NCBI RefSeq assembly: GCF_000507845.1
Contig: NZ_KI669454.1
Location: 1 to 64,000, forward strand
Direction: 5' to 3'
DNA length: 64,000 bases
Source: Helicobacter macacae MIT 99-5501
GTDB lineage: Bacteria > Campylobacterota > Campylobacteria > Campylobacterales > Helicobacteraceae
Shown here: piece by piece, positions 9,904 through 19,461 of the stretch
How the letters are laid out: the number at the start of each line of letters is the position of its first letter
Numbering within the stretch: position 1 is the stretch's first letter
Translations under genes and position numbers: made by a program
Notes under the pieces: generated by a model
What the model saw: only the letters and a program-made list of their open reading frames with translations
Told to the model about the DNA's origin: nothing
Databases searched by the model: none

Positions 9904-10676
9904 TTGGTTGTTCTCCCATTTGTGTTTTTCTTTTGCTCGCCAAATAGTGTGGAGTATGGATTTGCGTTGAATTTATCAATCAAGTTGCTTGCTTTTTGAA
10001 TCGTAGAATCTAGATTTTGCAATGTCTTTTGGCTTTGGCGAAGCGTGGGGCTTAAAATGTCTTTTATGTCGTATTGCCCGTTTTGGACGCGCTCATTTAG
10101 ATTTTTGCTTAGCTCGGCGATTTGCGCGCTAGCTTTGTTTAGCGAAAAAAGCGTGCGGTTAATGTTATAAATGTTTTCCTCATTTAGCAGAGAATCCACG
10201 CTTTTTAGCATACTTGCCACCTCCTTTAGCGTCTCATCTGCCTTATCACTTAGCTTGCCAAAAAACCCTTGCTCAAGCTCAAGTCTTGGCTCATCATTTG
10301 GGGTGATGATTTCCCCTGCTGGATTTTGCTTTAGGGCGAGGTAGTTTAGCCCTGCTAGCCCTTGAGAGTCGATAACTAGGCTTGAGCCTTTGGCTATGGG
10401 GATAGATTTTTCTATGAGTAGATTTAGTCGCACCACACCTACCTTGCTAGAATCAAAAGCGATAGATTCTACTATGCCGATAGAGATGCCTTTGTATTTT
10501 ATCGGTGTCTTGGCACTTATGCCTGAAATGTCATAAGTGGTTTGGATAAAGTATTTTCCAAATCTCTCATCGCTACTCATTCCTAGCCGTCCAAACCACA
10601 TTATAAACGCTATTAGTGCCACAATCACGGCGAAAAATATGCCACCGATAAGCAAGTAATTTATGCGTCTTTCCAT
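9900..10676 (-). CDS. mlaD: MCE-domain protein of phospholipid transport (MlaD-like)
   Basis: 258 aa, with one N-terminal transmembrane helix (about 8-29) followed by an MCE domain (TTYDISGISAKTPIKYKGISIGIVESI), which forms the periplasmic hexameric lipid channel in Mla systems. The remaining part is helical with a predicted coiled coil. It overlaps mlaF by 16 nt and the lipoprotein gene by 4 nt, marking one polycistronic unit with MlaE and MlaF. Confidence 0.9.
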   Translation of the reverse strand: MERRINYLLIGGIFFAVIVALIAFIMWFGRLGMSSDERFGKYFIQTTYDISGISAKTPIKYKGISIGIVESIAFDSSKVGVVRLNLLIEKSIPIAKGSSLVIDSQGLAGLNYLALKQNPAGEIITPNDEPRLELEQGFFGKLSDKADETLKEVASMLKSVDSLLNEENIYNINRTLFSLNKASAQIAELSKNLNERVQNGQYDIKDILSPTLRQSQKTLQNLDSTIQKASNLIDKFNANPYSTLFGEQKKNTNGRTTK

Positions 10677-11509
10677 AGTCGCTCTCCTCTGTTGCTGAAA
10701 AATAGATTATCGCTTGAAAGGGTGCTTATGCTTTCTTTTAGCTCGTGCAAAGTTCCCAAAAACTCTATTTTACCATTTTTTAGCATTAAAAATCGATTTG
10801 CTGTATCACGCACAGAATCCAAATCGTGCGAAACCATAACAATCGTCATTTGCAATTCATCTTGGAGCTTGCAGATAAGCTCATCTAGCTTTTGTGCGCT
10901 TGCAGGGTCTAGCCCGCTTGTAGGCTCATCTAGGAACAAAATCTGCGGGTTTAGTGCTAGGGCGCGAGCTAGTCCCACGCGCTTTTTCATTCCCCCGCTT
11001 AGCTCATAGGGGTAGAGGTGATAGGCGTTTGGCTCTAAGCCGACTTTGGCGATTAGGGATTTTGCGATTTCTTTTATGGTGGATTTGGGGTAGTCGCTGT
11101 ATTCTTCAAGGAGGATTCCTACATTTTCTATCACTGTTAGTGAGCTATATAGCGCACCAAACTGAAACAGCACACCGCAGTGGTTTAGAAAATGCGTGGG
11201 GTTTTTTAGCTTCCAAATGTCTTTGTCAAAGATTTTTATCTCGCCGCTTTGTGGTGGCTGAAGCAAAACCATAGTTTTTAGCAAGGTGGATTTTCCGCTT
11301 CCGCTTCCGCCCAAAATCCCAAAAATCTCGTTTTGGTAAATGCTAAAGCTGATATTGTCGTGGATTAGGCGATTTCCATAGGAAGTGTAGAGGTTTTTTA
11401 CCTCAATTATTGGCTTGCCTTTGGGTGCATTTGTAGATTTAGTAAAGTCTCTTGGGGTAGATTCTAGGGTAGATTTTTTTGCAAAATCTTGTGTGGTTTT
11501 TTTGCTCAT
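10661..11509 (-). CDS. mlaF: ABC transporter ATP-binding protein (MlaF-like)
   Basis: Energises the Mla-type phospholipid transporter at the inner membrane. Walker A GGSGSGKST is at about 67-75, the ABC signature LSGGM lies in YPYELSGGMKKRVGLARAL, and Walker B is in LFLDEPTSGLDP, followed by the H-loop SHD. An extra N-terminal segment of about 35 residues rich in Lys/Thr/Ser precedes the conserved domain. It overlaps mlaE by 4 nt and mlaD by 16 nt. Confidence 0.92.
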   Translation of the reverse strand: MSKKTTQDFAKKSTLESTPRDFTKSTNAPKGKPIIEVKNLYTSYGNRLIHDNISFSIYQNEIFGILGGSGSGKSTLLKTMVLLQPPQSGEIKIFDKDIWKLKNPTHFLNHCGVLFQFGALYSSLTVIENVGILLEEYSDYPKSTIKEIAKSLIAKVGLEPNAYHLYPYELSGGMKKRVGLARALALNPQILFLDEPTSGLDPASAQKLDELICKLQDELQMTIVMVSHDLDSVRDTANRFLMLKNGKIEFLGTLHELKESISTLSSDNLFFSNRGERLWKDA

Positions 11510-12699
11510 ATCTCAAGCCTTGCGGTGATAAATGAAAAAATAGCATCAATAGTGATACACCAAAACAGCGCGTTTACCACGCTAATAGTCGTAGCCTGTC
11601 CTAGCTCTTGAGTGTTTTCTCGTATGCAAAATCCCCTAAAGCACCCCACTAGCGCGATAGCCGCGCCAAAAAATGGTGCTTTTATCACTCCTATCCAAAA
11701 ATGCACCCAATCCACCGTCTCATAAAATCGCTCAACCCACGCATTAAACCCAATCCCCACTTGTGCAAACACGGCTAGCATACCGCCAAGTAGGGACATC
11801 GCATCGGCTAAAAAGACTAAAAAGGGCATAATAATCACCAATGCCAAAAATCGCGGAATCACTAGAAAAACCACAGGATTAAAGCCCATAGTTTTCATCG
11901 CATCAATTTCCTCTGTAAGCCTCATAACGCCGATTTCTGCAGTGAAACTAGAAGCACTGCGCCCCGCGATAACAAGCGCAAGGATAAAAGGCCCCATCTC
12001 ACGCAAAGATAGCTTTGCCACAGTCTCTACACTCATAAGCGGTGCACCTAAGTTTTCTAGCTGGACAGCTCCTTGCAGTCCGATAGCAAAGCCTGCGATA
12101 AATGCTGTAAGCAAGCTCACAGGAAGTGCTTTGAACCCTGACTCGTTTATGTGATAAAAAAGTGGAGCGATACGAATCTCACGCGTAAAAATAGAGCGAC
12201 CAAGAAAGTAAAAAGTCATACCCACGAAATTTACAAAATCAACAAAACTCTGTGTAAACTCGCAAATATAACGACCTAAATTGCTAAATGCTTTGCGCCA
12301 AAATCGCTTCGCTCCGCGCACATACACGCGAAACATACTAGCAAAAGTGCGTGGCTTTTTTATGCGCATATTTTCGCAGGTTTGGAGGATTTGGCGTATA
12401 TGGTTTGGGGCGATGATTTTGGGGGGTTTGGGTGGATTTGGCGTATGTGAGGTGGAGTCTAAAGGGTTTTGGGTGCTAAAATCTGCTGTGCAGGCATAAA
12501 TTTGCTGCAAAAAATATGTCCCAAAAACAAAATCGATTTGGCAGCTCTCATCAAATTCAATAGATTCTATGTGTGTTTGCAGGGCTTTTTTTAGGGATTT
12601 TAGAGTTTGCTTAGATGTGCGAAAATCCCAAACCCCCTCCAAAATAATGCTTTTTTGATTTTGTGATTGATTGCTTAGGAAGTGCATTTTTGGTGTCAT
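11506..12699 (-). CDS. mlaE: ABC transporter permease (MlaE-like) with N-terminal extension
   Basis: 397 aa. The C-terminal 260 residues are a MlaE/YrbE permease with several transmembrane helices and the conserved GPFILALVIAGRSASSFTAEIGVMRLTEEIDAM segment. The N-terminal region of about 135 residues is soluble and resembles a degenerate STAS-type domain (VWDFRTSKQTLKSLKKAL), an arrangement known in other MlaE-type permeases. It is the first gene of the operon with mlaF, mlaD and the lipoprotein, which together would move phospholipids between the membranes. Confidence 0.9.
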   Translation of the reverse strand: MTPKMHFLSNQSQNQKSIILEGVWDFRTSKQTLKSLKKALQTHIESIEFDESCQIDFVFGTYFLQQIYACTADFSTQNPLDSTSHTPNPPKPPKIIAPNHIRQILQTCENMRIKKPRTFASMFRVYVRGAKRFWRKAFSNLGRYICEFTQSFVDFVNFVGMTFYFLGRSIFTREIRIAPLFYHINESGFKALPVSLLTAFIAGFAIGLQGAVQLENLGAPLMSVETVAKLSLREMGPFILALVIAGRSASSFTAEIGVMRLTEEIDAMKTMGFNPVVFLVIPRFLALVIIMPFLVFLADAMSLLGGMLAVFAQVGIGFNAWVERFYETVDWVHFWIGVIKAPFFGAAIALVGCFRGFCIRENTQELGQATTISVVNALFWCITIDAIFSFITARLEI

Positions 12700-12814
12700 T
12701 TATAAACCTTATTTGGTTAGAATTTTGCTTTTGCATAGAATCTCATAGAATCTTTGTGATAACGAATCTTTATAGGGCTTAAAGCAAATATTATACACTT
12801 TTAAAGGGTAGAAC

Positions 12815-13657
12815 TTGACAAATCAAAACAAAATACCTTGTATAAATGCCACAAAAAATGATAGCAAAAATGCGGTAAGTATCACGGGTAGATTGGCTTT
12901 TATTTTGGCTTTGCTTTTTTTTGTCTTTTTTGTCCCTCCTCTAAGTGCCAAAAAACCTCCCAAAAAATCCACACAGACTACCCAAACTACACAAGATAGC
13001 CAAACTCCAAAAATTACCCAAGAATCCGCAGAAAATGATGCGAAATCCGCCACACAAGATGCAGAATCTAGCGAGCAAAAAAGTAGCGAAAAAAAGGCAG
13101 ATGAGAAGTCTATACAATCCCAGCCTTGCAACGAGCTTTGCGAGTATATCAGGCAAAAAACCTCCACCACCAAGCACAAAAACGGCTACTTCATCGGTGT
13201 AAATGGTGGTGCAAATGTCCTATATATGTATAACAAACTTGTTTGGCTTCCTACCTTTGGGCTATCATTTGGGGTAAATAGCTTTTTTACTCCCTATATC
13301 GGCGTGCGCGGATATGTGAGTGCTGATGTGGGGTTTGGGGATTATGAAGGGGTGCTAGGTATGCTCTCACTTGGAATCGAAGCCCTAGCAGAGTTTAGCC
13401 TAAATAAACGCAAAAGTGTGTTTTTGGGAGGGTTTTTGGGGTTTGGTGTCGATGGATATGTGTATTATGATAAGCGGGATTTTTCTAGCTTTAGCACTAT
13501 GCAAAAAAATGGCGGATTTTATATGCAGGGAGGGATTTCTTTTGCGTTTTTGCGACACAATCGCCTAAATATCGCTACTAGATTTATCCCTGCTAGAAGT
13601 GTGCAAAATTTTAGCTCCGCAGTGCTTGCCTATGGGCAGTATAGCTATACTTTTTAG
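12815..13657 (+). CDS. Putative outer-membrane beta-barrel protein
   Basis: 280 aa, TTG start with AAAGGG seven nucleotides upstream. A hydrophobic segment at about 26-46 followed by LSAKKPP acts as a signal peptide. A Lys/Thr/Gln/Glu-rich linker (about 50-105) holds a short Cys pair (CNELCEY). The last 170 residues alternate in a way typical of small barrels (GYFIGVNGGANVLYMYN...) and end in YGQYSYTF, an aromatic C-terminus used for outer-membrane insertion. No specific family is recognised. It is divergent from the mla operon, so the 12700-12814 gap holds both promoters. Confidence 0.7.
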   Translation: MTNQNKIPCINATKNDSKNAVSITGRLAFILALLFFVFFVPPLSAKKPPKKSTQTTQTTQDSQTPKITQESAENDAKSATQDAESSEQKSSEKKADEKSIQSQPCNELCEYIRQKTSTTKHKNGYFIGVNGGANVLYMYNKLVWLPTFGLSFGVNSFFTPYIGVRGYVSADVGFGDYEGVLGMLSLGIEALAEFSLNKRKSVFLGGFLGFGVDGYVYYDKRDFSSFSTMQKNGGFYMQGGISFAFLRHNRLNIATRFIPARSVQNFSSAVLAYGQYSYTF

Positions 13658-13844
13658 TTTTGTGCTCTTTGTGTTTGCGTGAGGTTGTAGCGTTGTGGCT
13701 TTTTGTGGTGTTTTTTTTATTTTCGATAATCTAGCATAGGTTCTAGCAAGCCCAAACCTACTAAACTTCTTAAAATCCCAAAATTTAGTGTAAAATACCA
13801 CCTTGCAAATCCTTAAAGGGCAAAATATTTTCAAGGGGTATGAA

Positions 13845-16109
13845 ATGCAAACAGAGAGCCAAGCAAATCAAACACCAATCCAAACACCAAATCAGCTAAA
13901 TACCACCCACACTACCAAATCAACCTCTACTAATCAAACCGCCCAAGCAACAAAAACTATCAAAAGCCCTAGCAAGCACAAAAAATCATCACTAAAAACC
14001 AAGCTCCTGCTATCTGTGATGAGTGTGCTAACACTCATCATCTGCGCTATGCTAGCCTTTGGCTACTTCCACACACAGCGCACAAGTGCTAGCATAGAGG
14101 CAAAAATAGGGCAGGCAAATCTGCATAGTGCATATCTCTCTTTGCGTGCGCTTCAAGAAATGATAGAAGCGGATTTGTCCTCTATGGCGAAAAGTATCTC
14201 TATGCTTGATAAAAACGATGTGCTAGCACAAAGACAAGTCCTCTCCCAAACCATAACACTTCACAACCAAAAATCAATGAAACTGCCCTACCTAAGTGCT
14301 TTTGTAACCTACGAAGAAGATGGCAACACCCTTATCCAATCGCAAAATTCGCTAGCCAATCAATCCTCGCCTAGCTGGGATAGTGCGCAAGGATTTCGCA
14401 CGCGCTCGTGGTATGTGCAAACAAAGCAAAGCTTTGCTATGAATATATCCTCTAGGGAATATAGCCTTGAAAATGCAGAATATCAAAATAGCGAACTAAA
14501 TCAAGGGGATAAAAAAGCCACAAAGTCTATCGCTACTTTGCCACTTATCATCAATGGCAAGTTTAGCGGTGTCATCGGTGTGGATTTCGCACTTAGTGAT
14601 TTAAGTAGTGTCATCGATGAGCTAGATAGTGTAGTGGGGAGGGGAGAGGTGTTGCTACTTGATTCCGCGCTTGAAATCATCGCTACAAAATCTAGTGCAG
14701 ACACTCGCGTGCCAAAAAATCTGCAAAAAGAGCTAGAAAAACTACAAAAAGACAATTTACAAAAAGGCACTTTTAGCTACAAAGAGGGTAGCAAAAAACG
14801 AAGTGCTAGCGTGGCGGTGCTACCTTTTGGGTGGTATTTGCTTATCATAGATGATGACAAATCCTCATTTGGCGTGGTTAAAAGTGATTTTGGTGCTTCA
14901 TCTATGAGTGGGGATTCTAGCGCGGATTTGGCTAGCGGCAAATCTATGGGCGATTTTGTGCCTGTGCTAATTGTGGCTGGGGGATTGCTTTTGCTTGGGT
15001 TTGTGGTGGTAAGTGTGTGTATAAACTCGGTTATGAAGCCTATGGAAGATGTAAAACAAGGGCTTGATGACTTTTTTGCATTTCTCCAAGAGGAACTAAA
15101 GGGGGATAAAGATGACAACAAAGATAGTGCAAATAGTGATTTTGCTCCGCTAAGGACGGGGGGCATTGATGAGTTTGGTAGCATATCTCAAGCCATAGCA
15201 CAGCATATTTTCCTTATGAGAAAGCGACTAGATAATGACGCTAAAGCTGTCGAAGAAATAGAGATTTTGGCACAGAGGGTAGAAAGTGGCGAGCTAAATG
15301 CCAGAATCACAAAATCCTATCCAAACCCACACCTAAGCAAAATCACAAACACGATAAATGCAATGCTAGAAAATATACAATCAAAAGTCGGCACAGACCT
15401 AAACGAAATCAATCGTGTATTTGATAGCTATACAAAGCTAGATTTTACTACTGAAGTAGCAAATCCAAAAGGACGCGTAGAAGTCGTTACAAATACACTA
15501 GGTGCAGAAGTAAGAAAAATGCTAAAGACTTCACTAAACTTTGCAAACTCTCTTAATGAACAAAGTGATAAACTTGAAGAGGCAGTAGCTTCTCTTACTC
15601 AAAGCTCAAACTCTCAAGCCTCAAGCCTAGAGCAAACAGCAACAGCAGTAGAGGAAATCACTTCATCTATGCAAAATGTATCCTCAAGGAGTAATGAAGT
15701 GATTAACCAAACAGAAGACATTAGAAATGTCATAGGAATCATAAGAGATATAGCAGACCAAACAAACTTACTTGCACTAAATGCAGCTATCGAAGCAGCT
15801 AGGGCTGGTGAGCACGGCAGAGGTTTTGCCGTTGTCGCTGATGAAGTGAGAAAGCTAGCAGAGCGCACAGGTAAATCACTAGGAGAGATTGAAGCAAATA
15901 CAAACTTACTTGTGCAATCAATCAATGATATGGCAGAATCTATAAAAGAGCAAACTGCTGGAATCGCTCAAATCAATGAAACCATAACCAACCTAGAATC
16001 TGTAACCCAAGAAAATGTAAGCATAGCAAATGCTAGCTCACAAATCTCTACAAGTGTATCTAATATCGCTAAAGCAATATTAGATGATGCTAATAAGAAA
16101 AAGTGCTAG
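13845..16109 (+). CDS. Methyl-accepting chemotaxis protein, Cache-type sensor
   Basis: About 754 aa from the ATG at 13845, chosen because AAGGGG sits seven nucleotides upstream; the frame extends 14 codons earlier without support. A Thr/Gln-rich cytoplasmic start, a first membrane helix ([19 protein letters not shown]), a periplasmic dCache-like sensor of about 300 residues, a second helix ([18 protein letters not shown]), a HAMP region and the methyl-accepting domain follow in order. The signalling hairpin [20 protein letters not shown] is intact. The ligand cannot be inferred. No other chemotaxis genes are nearby. Confidence 0.93.
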   Translation: MQTESQANQTPIQTPNQLNTTHTTKSTSTNQTAQATKTIKSPSKHKKSSLKTKLLLSVMSVLTLIICAMLAFGYFHTQRTSASIEAKIGQANLHSAYLSLRALQEMIEADLSSMAKSISMLDKNDVLAQRQVLSQTITLHNQKSMKLPYLSAFVTYEEDGNTLIQSQNSLANQSSPSWDSAQGFRTRSWYVQTKQSFAMNISSREYSLENAEYQNSELNQGDKKATKSIATLPLIINGKFSGVIGVDFALSDLSSVIDELDSVVGRGEVLLLDSALEIIATKSSADTRVPKNLQKELEKLQKDNLQKGTFSYKEGSKKRSASVAVLPFGWYLLIIDDDKSSFGVVKSDFGASSMSGDSSADLASGKSMGDFVPVLIVAGGLLLLGFVVVSVCINSVMKPMEDVKQGLDDFFAFLQEELKGDKDDNKDSANSDFAPLRTGGIDEFGSISQAIAQHIFLMRKRLDNDAKAVEEIEILAQRVESGELNARITKSYPNPHLSKITNTINAMLENIQSKVGTDLNEINRVFDSYTKLDFTTEVANPKGRVEVVTNTLGAEVRKMLKTSLNFANSLNEQSDKLEEAVASLTQSSNSQASSLEQTATAVEEITSSMQNVSSRSNEVINQTEDIRNVIGIIRDIADQTNLLALNAAIEAARAGEHGRGFAVVADEVRKLAERTGKSLGEIEANTNLLVQSINDMAESIKEQTAGIAQINETITNLESVTQENVSIANASSQISTSVSNIAKAILDDANKKKC

Positions 16110-16465
16110 GGAGAGAGTATAAAAAGAGAATGTGAGGGATTGAATTTTAGTGTGGTAGTATAGGGATTGGTGTTTTTGTTTGGATATTTTGTTGTGCGAG
16201 AGAGAATGTAGAGTGAGGGTTAGAAAGTGAGTGAGGGAGTGAGAGTGAGGGTGTGTAATATAGTGGGAGTGGGATTTGTGCTAGAGAGTGAGTGAATGTG
16301 AGGGGGTTAAATAGTTGGGTAGTGAGAGGATTGGAGTTAAATGGAGGATTAGAGGATTAGTGTGGGTGAGGCAATTAGAGTTGGAGGGATTAGAGTGTGT
16401 TGATGTTGTTGTGTGAGAATGAGAGGGTGTTAGGAGTTTTAGGGAACTTGAGGGAGATTTTGAAT
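16110..16465 (+). other. C-depleted, G/T/A-rich spacer
   Basis: About 355 nt after the chemotaxis gene contain only about five C on the plus strand, but very many G, in GTGAG/GAGG/GTGT-type words. No gene, no clear direct repeat period and no terminator hairpin is visible. See findings. Confidence 0.8.
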
Positions 16466-16550
16466 ATTTCGGTTTCTTATAGAAACCTCAATATGACAAT
16501 GTAAATGCAGCTCAATATGATAAAGCAGGTGGGCATAATGACAACACAAT

Positions 16551-16591
16551 CGTCATTGCGAGAATCTGTGTTAGCAGATTCGTGGCAATCC
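16551..16591. repeat. Interspersed palindromic repeat, family A
   Basis: CGTCATTGCGAG with a paired centre and CGTGGCAATCC. The internal arms AATCTG...CAGATT form a hairpin. Confidence 0.8.
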
Positions 16592-16618
16592 ACAACACCG
16601 ACATTATAAGACGAAGTT

Positions 16619-16660
16619 TCGCCATTGTGAGACTTGAGGAAATCAAGTCGTGGCAATCCA
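16619..16660. repeat. Interspersed palindromic repeat, family A (diverged)
   Basis: TCGCCATTGTGAGACTTGA...TCAAGTCGTGGCAATCC: same ends as the 16551 copy, with different but again self-complementary internal arms (GACTTGA/TCAAGTC). Confidence 0.75.
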
Positions 16661-16727
16661 TAATTGAATTTAAAGAGGGTAAAACCATAAATCCTCCCTC
16701 CCTTAGCACGAGTGGGCATAATGTTAG

Positions 16728-16765
16728 TTCCCCCTCCCTTGCGGAGGGGGCTAGGGGGTGGGTAG
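16728..16765. repeat. Interspersed GC-rich hairpin repeat, family B
   Basis: TTCCCCCTCCCTTGCGGAGGGGGCTAGGGGGTGGGTAG-like unit with CCCCCTCC/GGAGGGGG arms. A near copy lies inside the glycosyltransferase gene at 63004. Confidence 0.75.
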
Positions 16766-16840
16766 ATTCCACTTCCGCTTCTTAAGCAAAGTCAGCGACT
16801 GCTAGCGACAAAAACGCAACTGCTAACGAATACGCCACTT

Positions 16841-16940
16841 CGTCATTGCGAGCGAGCGAAGCGAGCGTGGCAATCCATAAAAGTAAAGGCAAAGACATAG
16901 ATTGCCACGCAAAATGCTAGCGCATTTGCTCGCAATGACG
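16841..16940. repeat. Double family A palindromic repeat in inverted orientation
   Basis: CGTCATTGCGAGCGAGCGAAGCGAGCGTGGCAATCC is followed after a 20-nt spacer by the inverse, GATTGCCACG...CTCGCAATGACG, forming one long imperfect inverted repeat. Confidence 0.8.
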
Positions 16941-16974
16941 AATCTTTCCACGCTTTTGCTAACGCAAAAGATAC

Positions 16975-17017
16975 CCACCACCAAACCCCCTCCGCAGAGG
17001 GAGGGGGCTTTAGGAAG
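16975..17017. repeat. Interspersed GC-rich hairpin repeat, family B
   Basis: ACCCACCACCAAACCCCCTCCGCAGAGGGAGGGGGCTTTAGGAAG-type unit. The arms CCCCCTC/GAGGGGG flank CGCAGAGG. Confidence 0.75.
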
Positions 17018-17151
17018 TTTCCCCACAAGTCAAAGCATTTGTCATACTACAATCCATTGCCATACTTAAGCGAAGCGAATTATCCAAAAATGCAAAAAAT
17101 CCACCAAAATCATAAGCCAACATTTTTCACGCGCTTTGGTGGATTTTGTGT

Positions 17152-17157
17152 TATCAT
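17152..17157 (+). promoter_or_regulatory. -10 box TATCAT abutting the start codon (leaderless mRNA candidate)
   Basis: TGTTATCAT ends seven bases before the ATG at 17165 and no Shine-Dalgarno is present between them. This predicts a transcript that starts at or within a base of the start codon. The paralogous pair at 44.6-44.9 kb has the same arrangement. Confidence 0.5.
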
Positions 17158-17164
17158 TTCGCCT

Positions 17165-17395
17165 ATGAGTAAAAAAGACGCTACAAAATCATCTATCAAT
17201 GTCTTACTTGCGCTTATGGTGGTGTTTTTGAGCGCATTGCTTGGCGTTATTGGCTGGGTATTTGTGCGCTATGAGGAGCTATCGCTATTTAAGCTTATAG
17301 GCGCAATAAGTGGTGGGTGCTTTTTGCTAGGGATTTTTTGCGCCTTTGCTTTTTCTATATATAGACAGCTCAAAAAATTGGAGAAAATGAAATGA
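17165..17395 (+). CDS. Small two-helix membrane protein (76 aa), paralogous to the one at 44651-44881
   Basis: Start at ATG 17165, because the hydrophobic domain and the -10 box both fit it; the frame further upstream crosses repeats. Two transmembrane helices (about 11-33 and 43-65) are followed by a basic tail (YRQLKKLEKMK). It shares length, helix spacing, a GW after helix 1, an LIG before helix 2 and the K-rich tail with the 76-aa protein at 44651-44881. A 29-aa single-helix ORF overlaps its stop (ATGA), as a 29-aa ORF also follows the other copy. No family is recognised. Confidence 0.65.
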   Translation: MSKKDATKSSINVLLALMVVFLSALLGVIGWVFVRYEELSLFKLIGAISGGCFLLGIFCAFAFSIYRQLKKLEKMK

Positions 17396-17481
17396 TAGGC
17401 GGAATCTTAGCACTTACTTTGCTTTTTTGCACAGGCGTAGCTGTTTTATTTTTTGCTTACCTTATCACTGCAAAATCTTAA
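17392..17481 (+). CDS. 29-aa single-helix membrane peptide coupled to the 76-aa gene
   Basis: The ATG overlaps the stop of the preceding gene in an ATGA junction, so it would be translated by re-initiation. The peptide (MIGGILALTLLF... ending YLITAKS) is almost entirely one hydrophobic helix. A peptide of the same length follows the paralogous 76-aa gene near 44.6 kb. The function is unknown; a small membrane-complex subunit or a toxin-like hydrophobic peptide are both possible. Confidence 0.5.
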   Translation: MIGGILALTLLFCTGVAVLFFAYLITAKS

Positions 17482-17496
17482 AAATATCAAATCGTT

Positions 17497-17577
17497 CATC
17501 ATTGCGAGAATCTCTGCATTGCGTGGATTTACCCACCCCCAAACCCCCTCCGCAGAGGGAGGGGGCTTAAAGAAGCC
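17497..17577. repeat. Degenerate family A repeat followed by family B repeat
   Basis: CATCATTGCGAGAATCTCTG...GCGTGGA (degenerate A) runs directly into ACCCACCCCCAAACCCCCTCCGCAGAGGGAGGGGGC (B). The A-B order matches the neighbouring 16841-17017 block. Confidence 0.7.
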
Positions 17578-17782
17578 AAACACCATCACTTTGAAAAAAA
17601 TGGATTCAAGGGAGGTGGCTTTTGTCCTCCCCACGCACGAAGTGGCAAAAAGCACGGTTACTCTAAGGGAGAGGACTTTTAAATCCCAAACTTACCCAAA
17701 TAATCATAAATACACCCAAATCCACCCCAAAAACACAAACCCAAAAATACTCAAAAACCTTACAAAAGAATCAAAAAAAATA

Positions 17783-17819
17783 GATTGCCACGAATCGCTA
17801 CGCGATTCTCACAATGACG
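17783..17819. repeat. Interspersed palindromic repeat, family A, inverted
   Basis: GATTGCCACGAATCGCTACGCGATTCTCACAATGACG is the reverse orientation of the family A unit, with ATCG/CGAT-rich inner arms. Confidence 0.75.
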
Positions 17820-18362
17820 CAAATACCCACACGAAATCAAAAATACCAAATTCCGCAAAATCAAATCCACCATTACGCAAATTCCTTACATTTGGTTGCT
17901 AGTAATGGGCTAGAAAGTGTGGGGTTAGTAGGCTTTAGTGTGGTGTTGTGGAGTATAGAGAAAATATAATAATGTTTTTGTGCAAAAATGGTGTGGTTTT
18001 TGCTTAAGTGATATATGATTCTAGTTTGGTGTTAGCTCTCTCCTGGCGCGAAACTAGAAATCACCTTTTTTACAAGATAGAACTTCATTTACTTTTGATG
18101 ATTTTGTATTCGCTCTACACGAAATCCACAACTAAAACCCATAAAAATCACAAAATAAACCACAAAGCCACACACAAAAACCACATAAAATCTCTTTGTG
18201 TGAAAAGCATAAAAAGCTGATTTTACTATTTCGCATTATTTGTAAGTAGAAGTTTTTGGCAAAAAAGATTTTGCGTAAGAATCAAAGTGTAAAACCAAAG
18301 TGTGCAAGAATAAAAAAAATGTGTAAAAAAAATGTATAAGAATCAAAGCAGATAGGAAAGAG

Positions 18363-18408
18363 CTCCTAGAATCCACAAAAACGCTAAAATCGTTGCAGAT
18401 TCTAGGAG
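18363..18408 (-). terminator. Hairpin downstream of the coiled-coil membrane protein gene
   Basis: Arms CTCCTAGAATC (18363-18373) and GATTCTAGGAG (18398-18408) pair perfectly across a 24-nt loop, 24 nt after the stop of the minus-strand gene. The following T-run is weak, so termination is plausible but not certain. Confidence 0.45.
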
Positions 18409-18431
18409 GTAAAGACTTAGAAAAACTTGGC

Positions 18432-19082
18432 TTAGTCTTTTCTGCCGACAAACTCATCGACTTGCTTGATAGCTTCCTCTTTGAGCCGTTTGGCGTAGTC
18501 TTCGCGCGCTTCGCTTACCAAGTCCAAAGCCACTTCTTGAAGTATCTCATCAGAAACCCTTGAGTAGATATTATCTAGCACAAATCGCCTAACAACCTCT
18601 GTCCTATAAGGCTTTAGCTGCTCCATAACGACTTGCACGATTTCATCGACATACTCATCATCGAAGTGTCCATCGACTTTTCGGCGGATTTTGAAAAGTG
18701 CTTTAGCATACATATCCTCTATGTATTTGTCACCAAGTTTTTTGGCTAGCTCGCGCTTTTTCTTTTGGTCTAGTTCTCTGTTGAAATCCTCCATAATCTC
18801 ATCTTCCATACTCACAAACGCTTTGGAGTTATCTAGCTTGACTATGGTGTCATAGAGCTGGTCTTCTAGCTGCTCAAAGACTTCTTCTATGATTTCTTGC
18901 TGAATCTGTGAGAACTGCTTGGGCTCTTCTTGTGAAGCGTCTTGCTCGGTATTAAGTGCGCTCATAGGTGTTTCACTTCTTGTGTTGGTAAATTTGTCTA
19001 GAACATACACACCACTTATGACAATCCCCACAAACAGCACAAGACTTGCGATAATACCAAAAAACGCCGTTTTCGTTTTCAT
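18432..19082 (-). CDS. Membrane-anchored, highly charged helical protein of unknown function
   Basis: 216 aa from the ATG at 19082, which has an excellent AAGGAGGT seven nucleotides upstream; the longer frame to 19169 is unsupported. One N-terminal membrane helix (TAFFGIIASLVLFVGIVISGVYVL) is followed by an acidic linker and a mostly helical, Glu/Lys-rich domain (QEIIEEVFEQLEDQLYDTIVKLD, then KPYRTEVVRRFVLDNIYSRV). It is not recognised. A roughly 27-nt element shared with the two upstream exported-protein genes lies about 157 nt before its start. Confidence 0.7.
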   Translation of the reverse strand: MKTKTAFFGIIASLVLFVGIVISGVYVLDKFTNTRSETPMSALNTEQDASQEEPKQFSQIQQEIIEEVFEQLEDQLYDTIVKLDNSKAFVSMEDEIMEDFNRELDQKKKRELAKKLGDKYIEDMYAKALFKIRRKVDGHFDDEYVDEIVQVVMEQLKPYRTEVVRRFVLDNIYSRVSDEILQEVALDLVSEAREDYAKRLKEEAIKQVDEFVGRKD

Positions 19083-19238
19083 CTCAAACCTCCTTATTCT
19101 TTCTTGCCCTTCTTGGCTTAGATTACACCCCAAAATCAAGCGAGATTCTAGGGTGTGGATTGCTGCCATAATGCTAGATTTATATCACTTAAGTAGGATA
19201 CAAAGATTTGGCAACAACCAAAAATGCTGCTCTTTTTG

Positions 19239-19268
19239 CTTAAGCAGTTTTTAGTCGTGCTTAGGACT
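19239..19268 (-). promoter_or_regulatory. Shared upstream element, copy 3 (most diverged)
   Basis: On the plus strand: CTTAAGCAGTTTTTAGTCGT then GCTTAGGAC. It aligns with copies at 19981-20006 and 20677-20707, and each copy lies 157-172 nt before the start of the next minus-strand gene. Confidence 0.5.
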
Positions 19269-19461
19269 TTTGTGCTTTTTCAAGCAATCTAGCTAGCAAG
19301 CTAGTAAAGCCTAGCCAAAACCTTAAGACAAACCCCTAAAACTAATCCCCAAAAAACCGACTCCATTCATCTTTGCAAGTGTTTGAAAGACTTGTCAAAA
19401 GAGCCTCCTTTTTGTTTTGGGGGGTTAGTTTGTGTCCTGCCTTAGCTTAGATTTGGCTTGG

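Larger units (their letters stand above)
17482..18431. other. Repeat-containing non-coding region
   Basis: A plus-strand frame through 17453-17902 is built from family A/B repeats and Lys/Asn-rich junk and has no ribosome binding site, so it is not called. The stretch 17900-18230 shows no gene or clear signal. The 3' part holds a hairpin downstream of the minus-strand gene. Confidence 0.6.

Noticed and set aside
16551..17819. CRISPR array
   Set aside because: Repeats are of different families, irregularly spaced and in both orientations, with no equal-length unique spacers or cas genes.
17453..17902. 149-aa plus-strand frame
   Set aside because: Built from interspersed repeats and low-complexity text, with no ribosome binding site.
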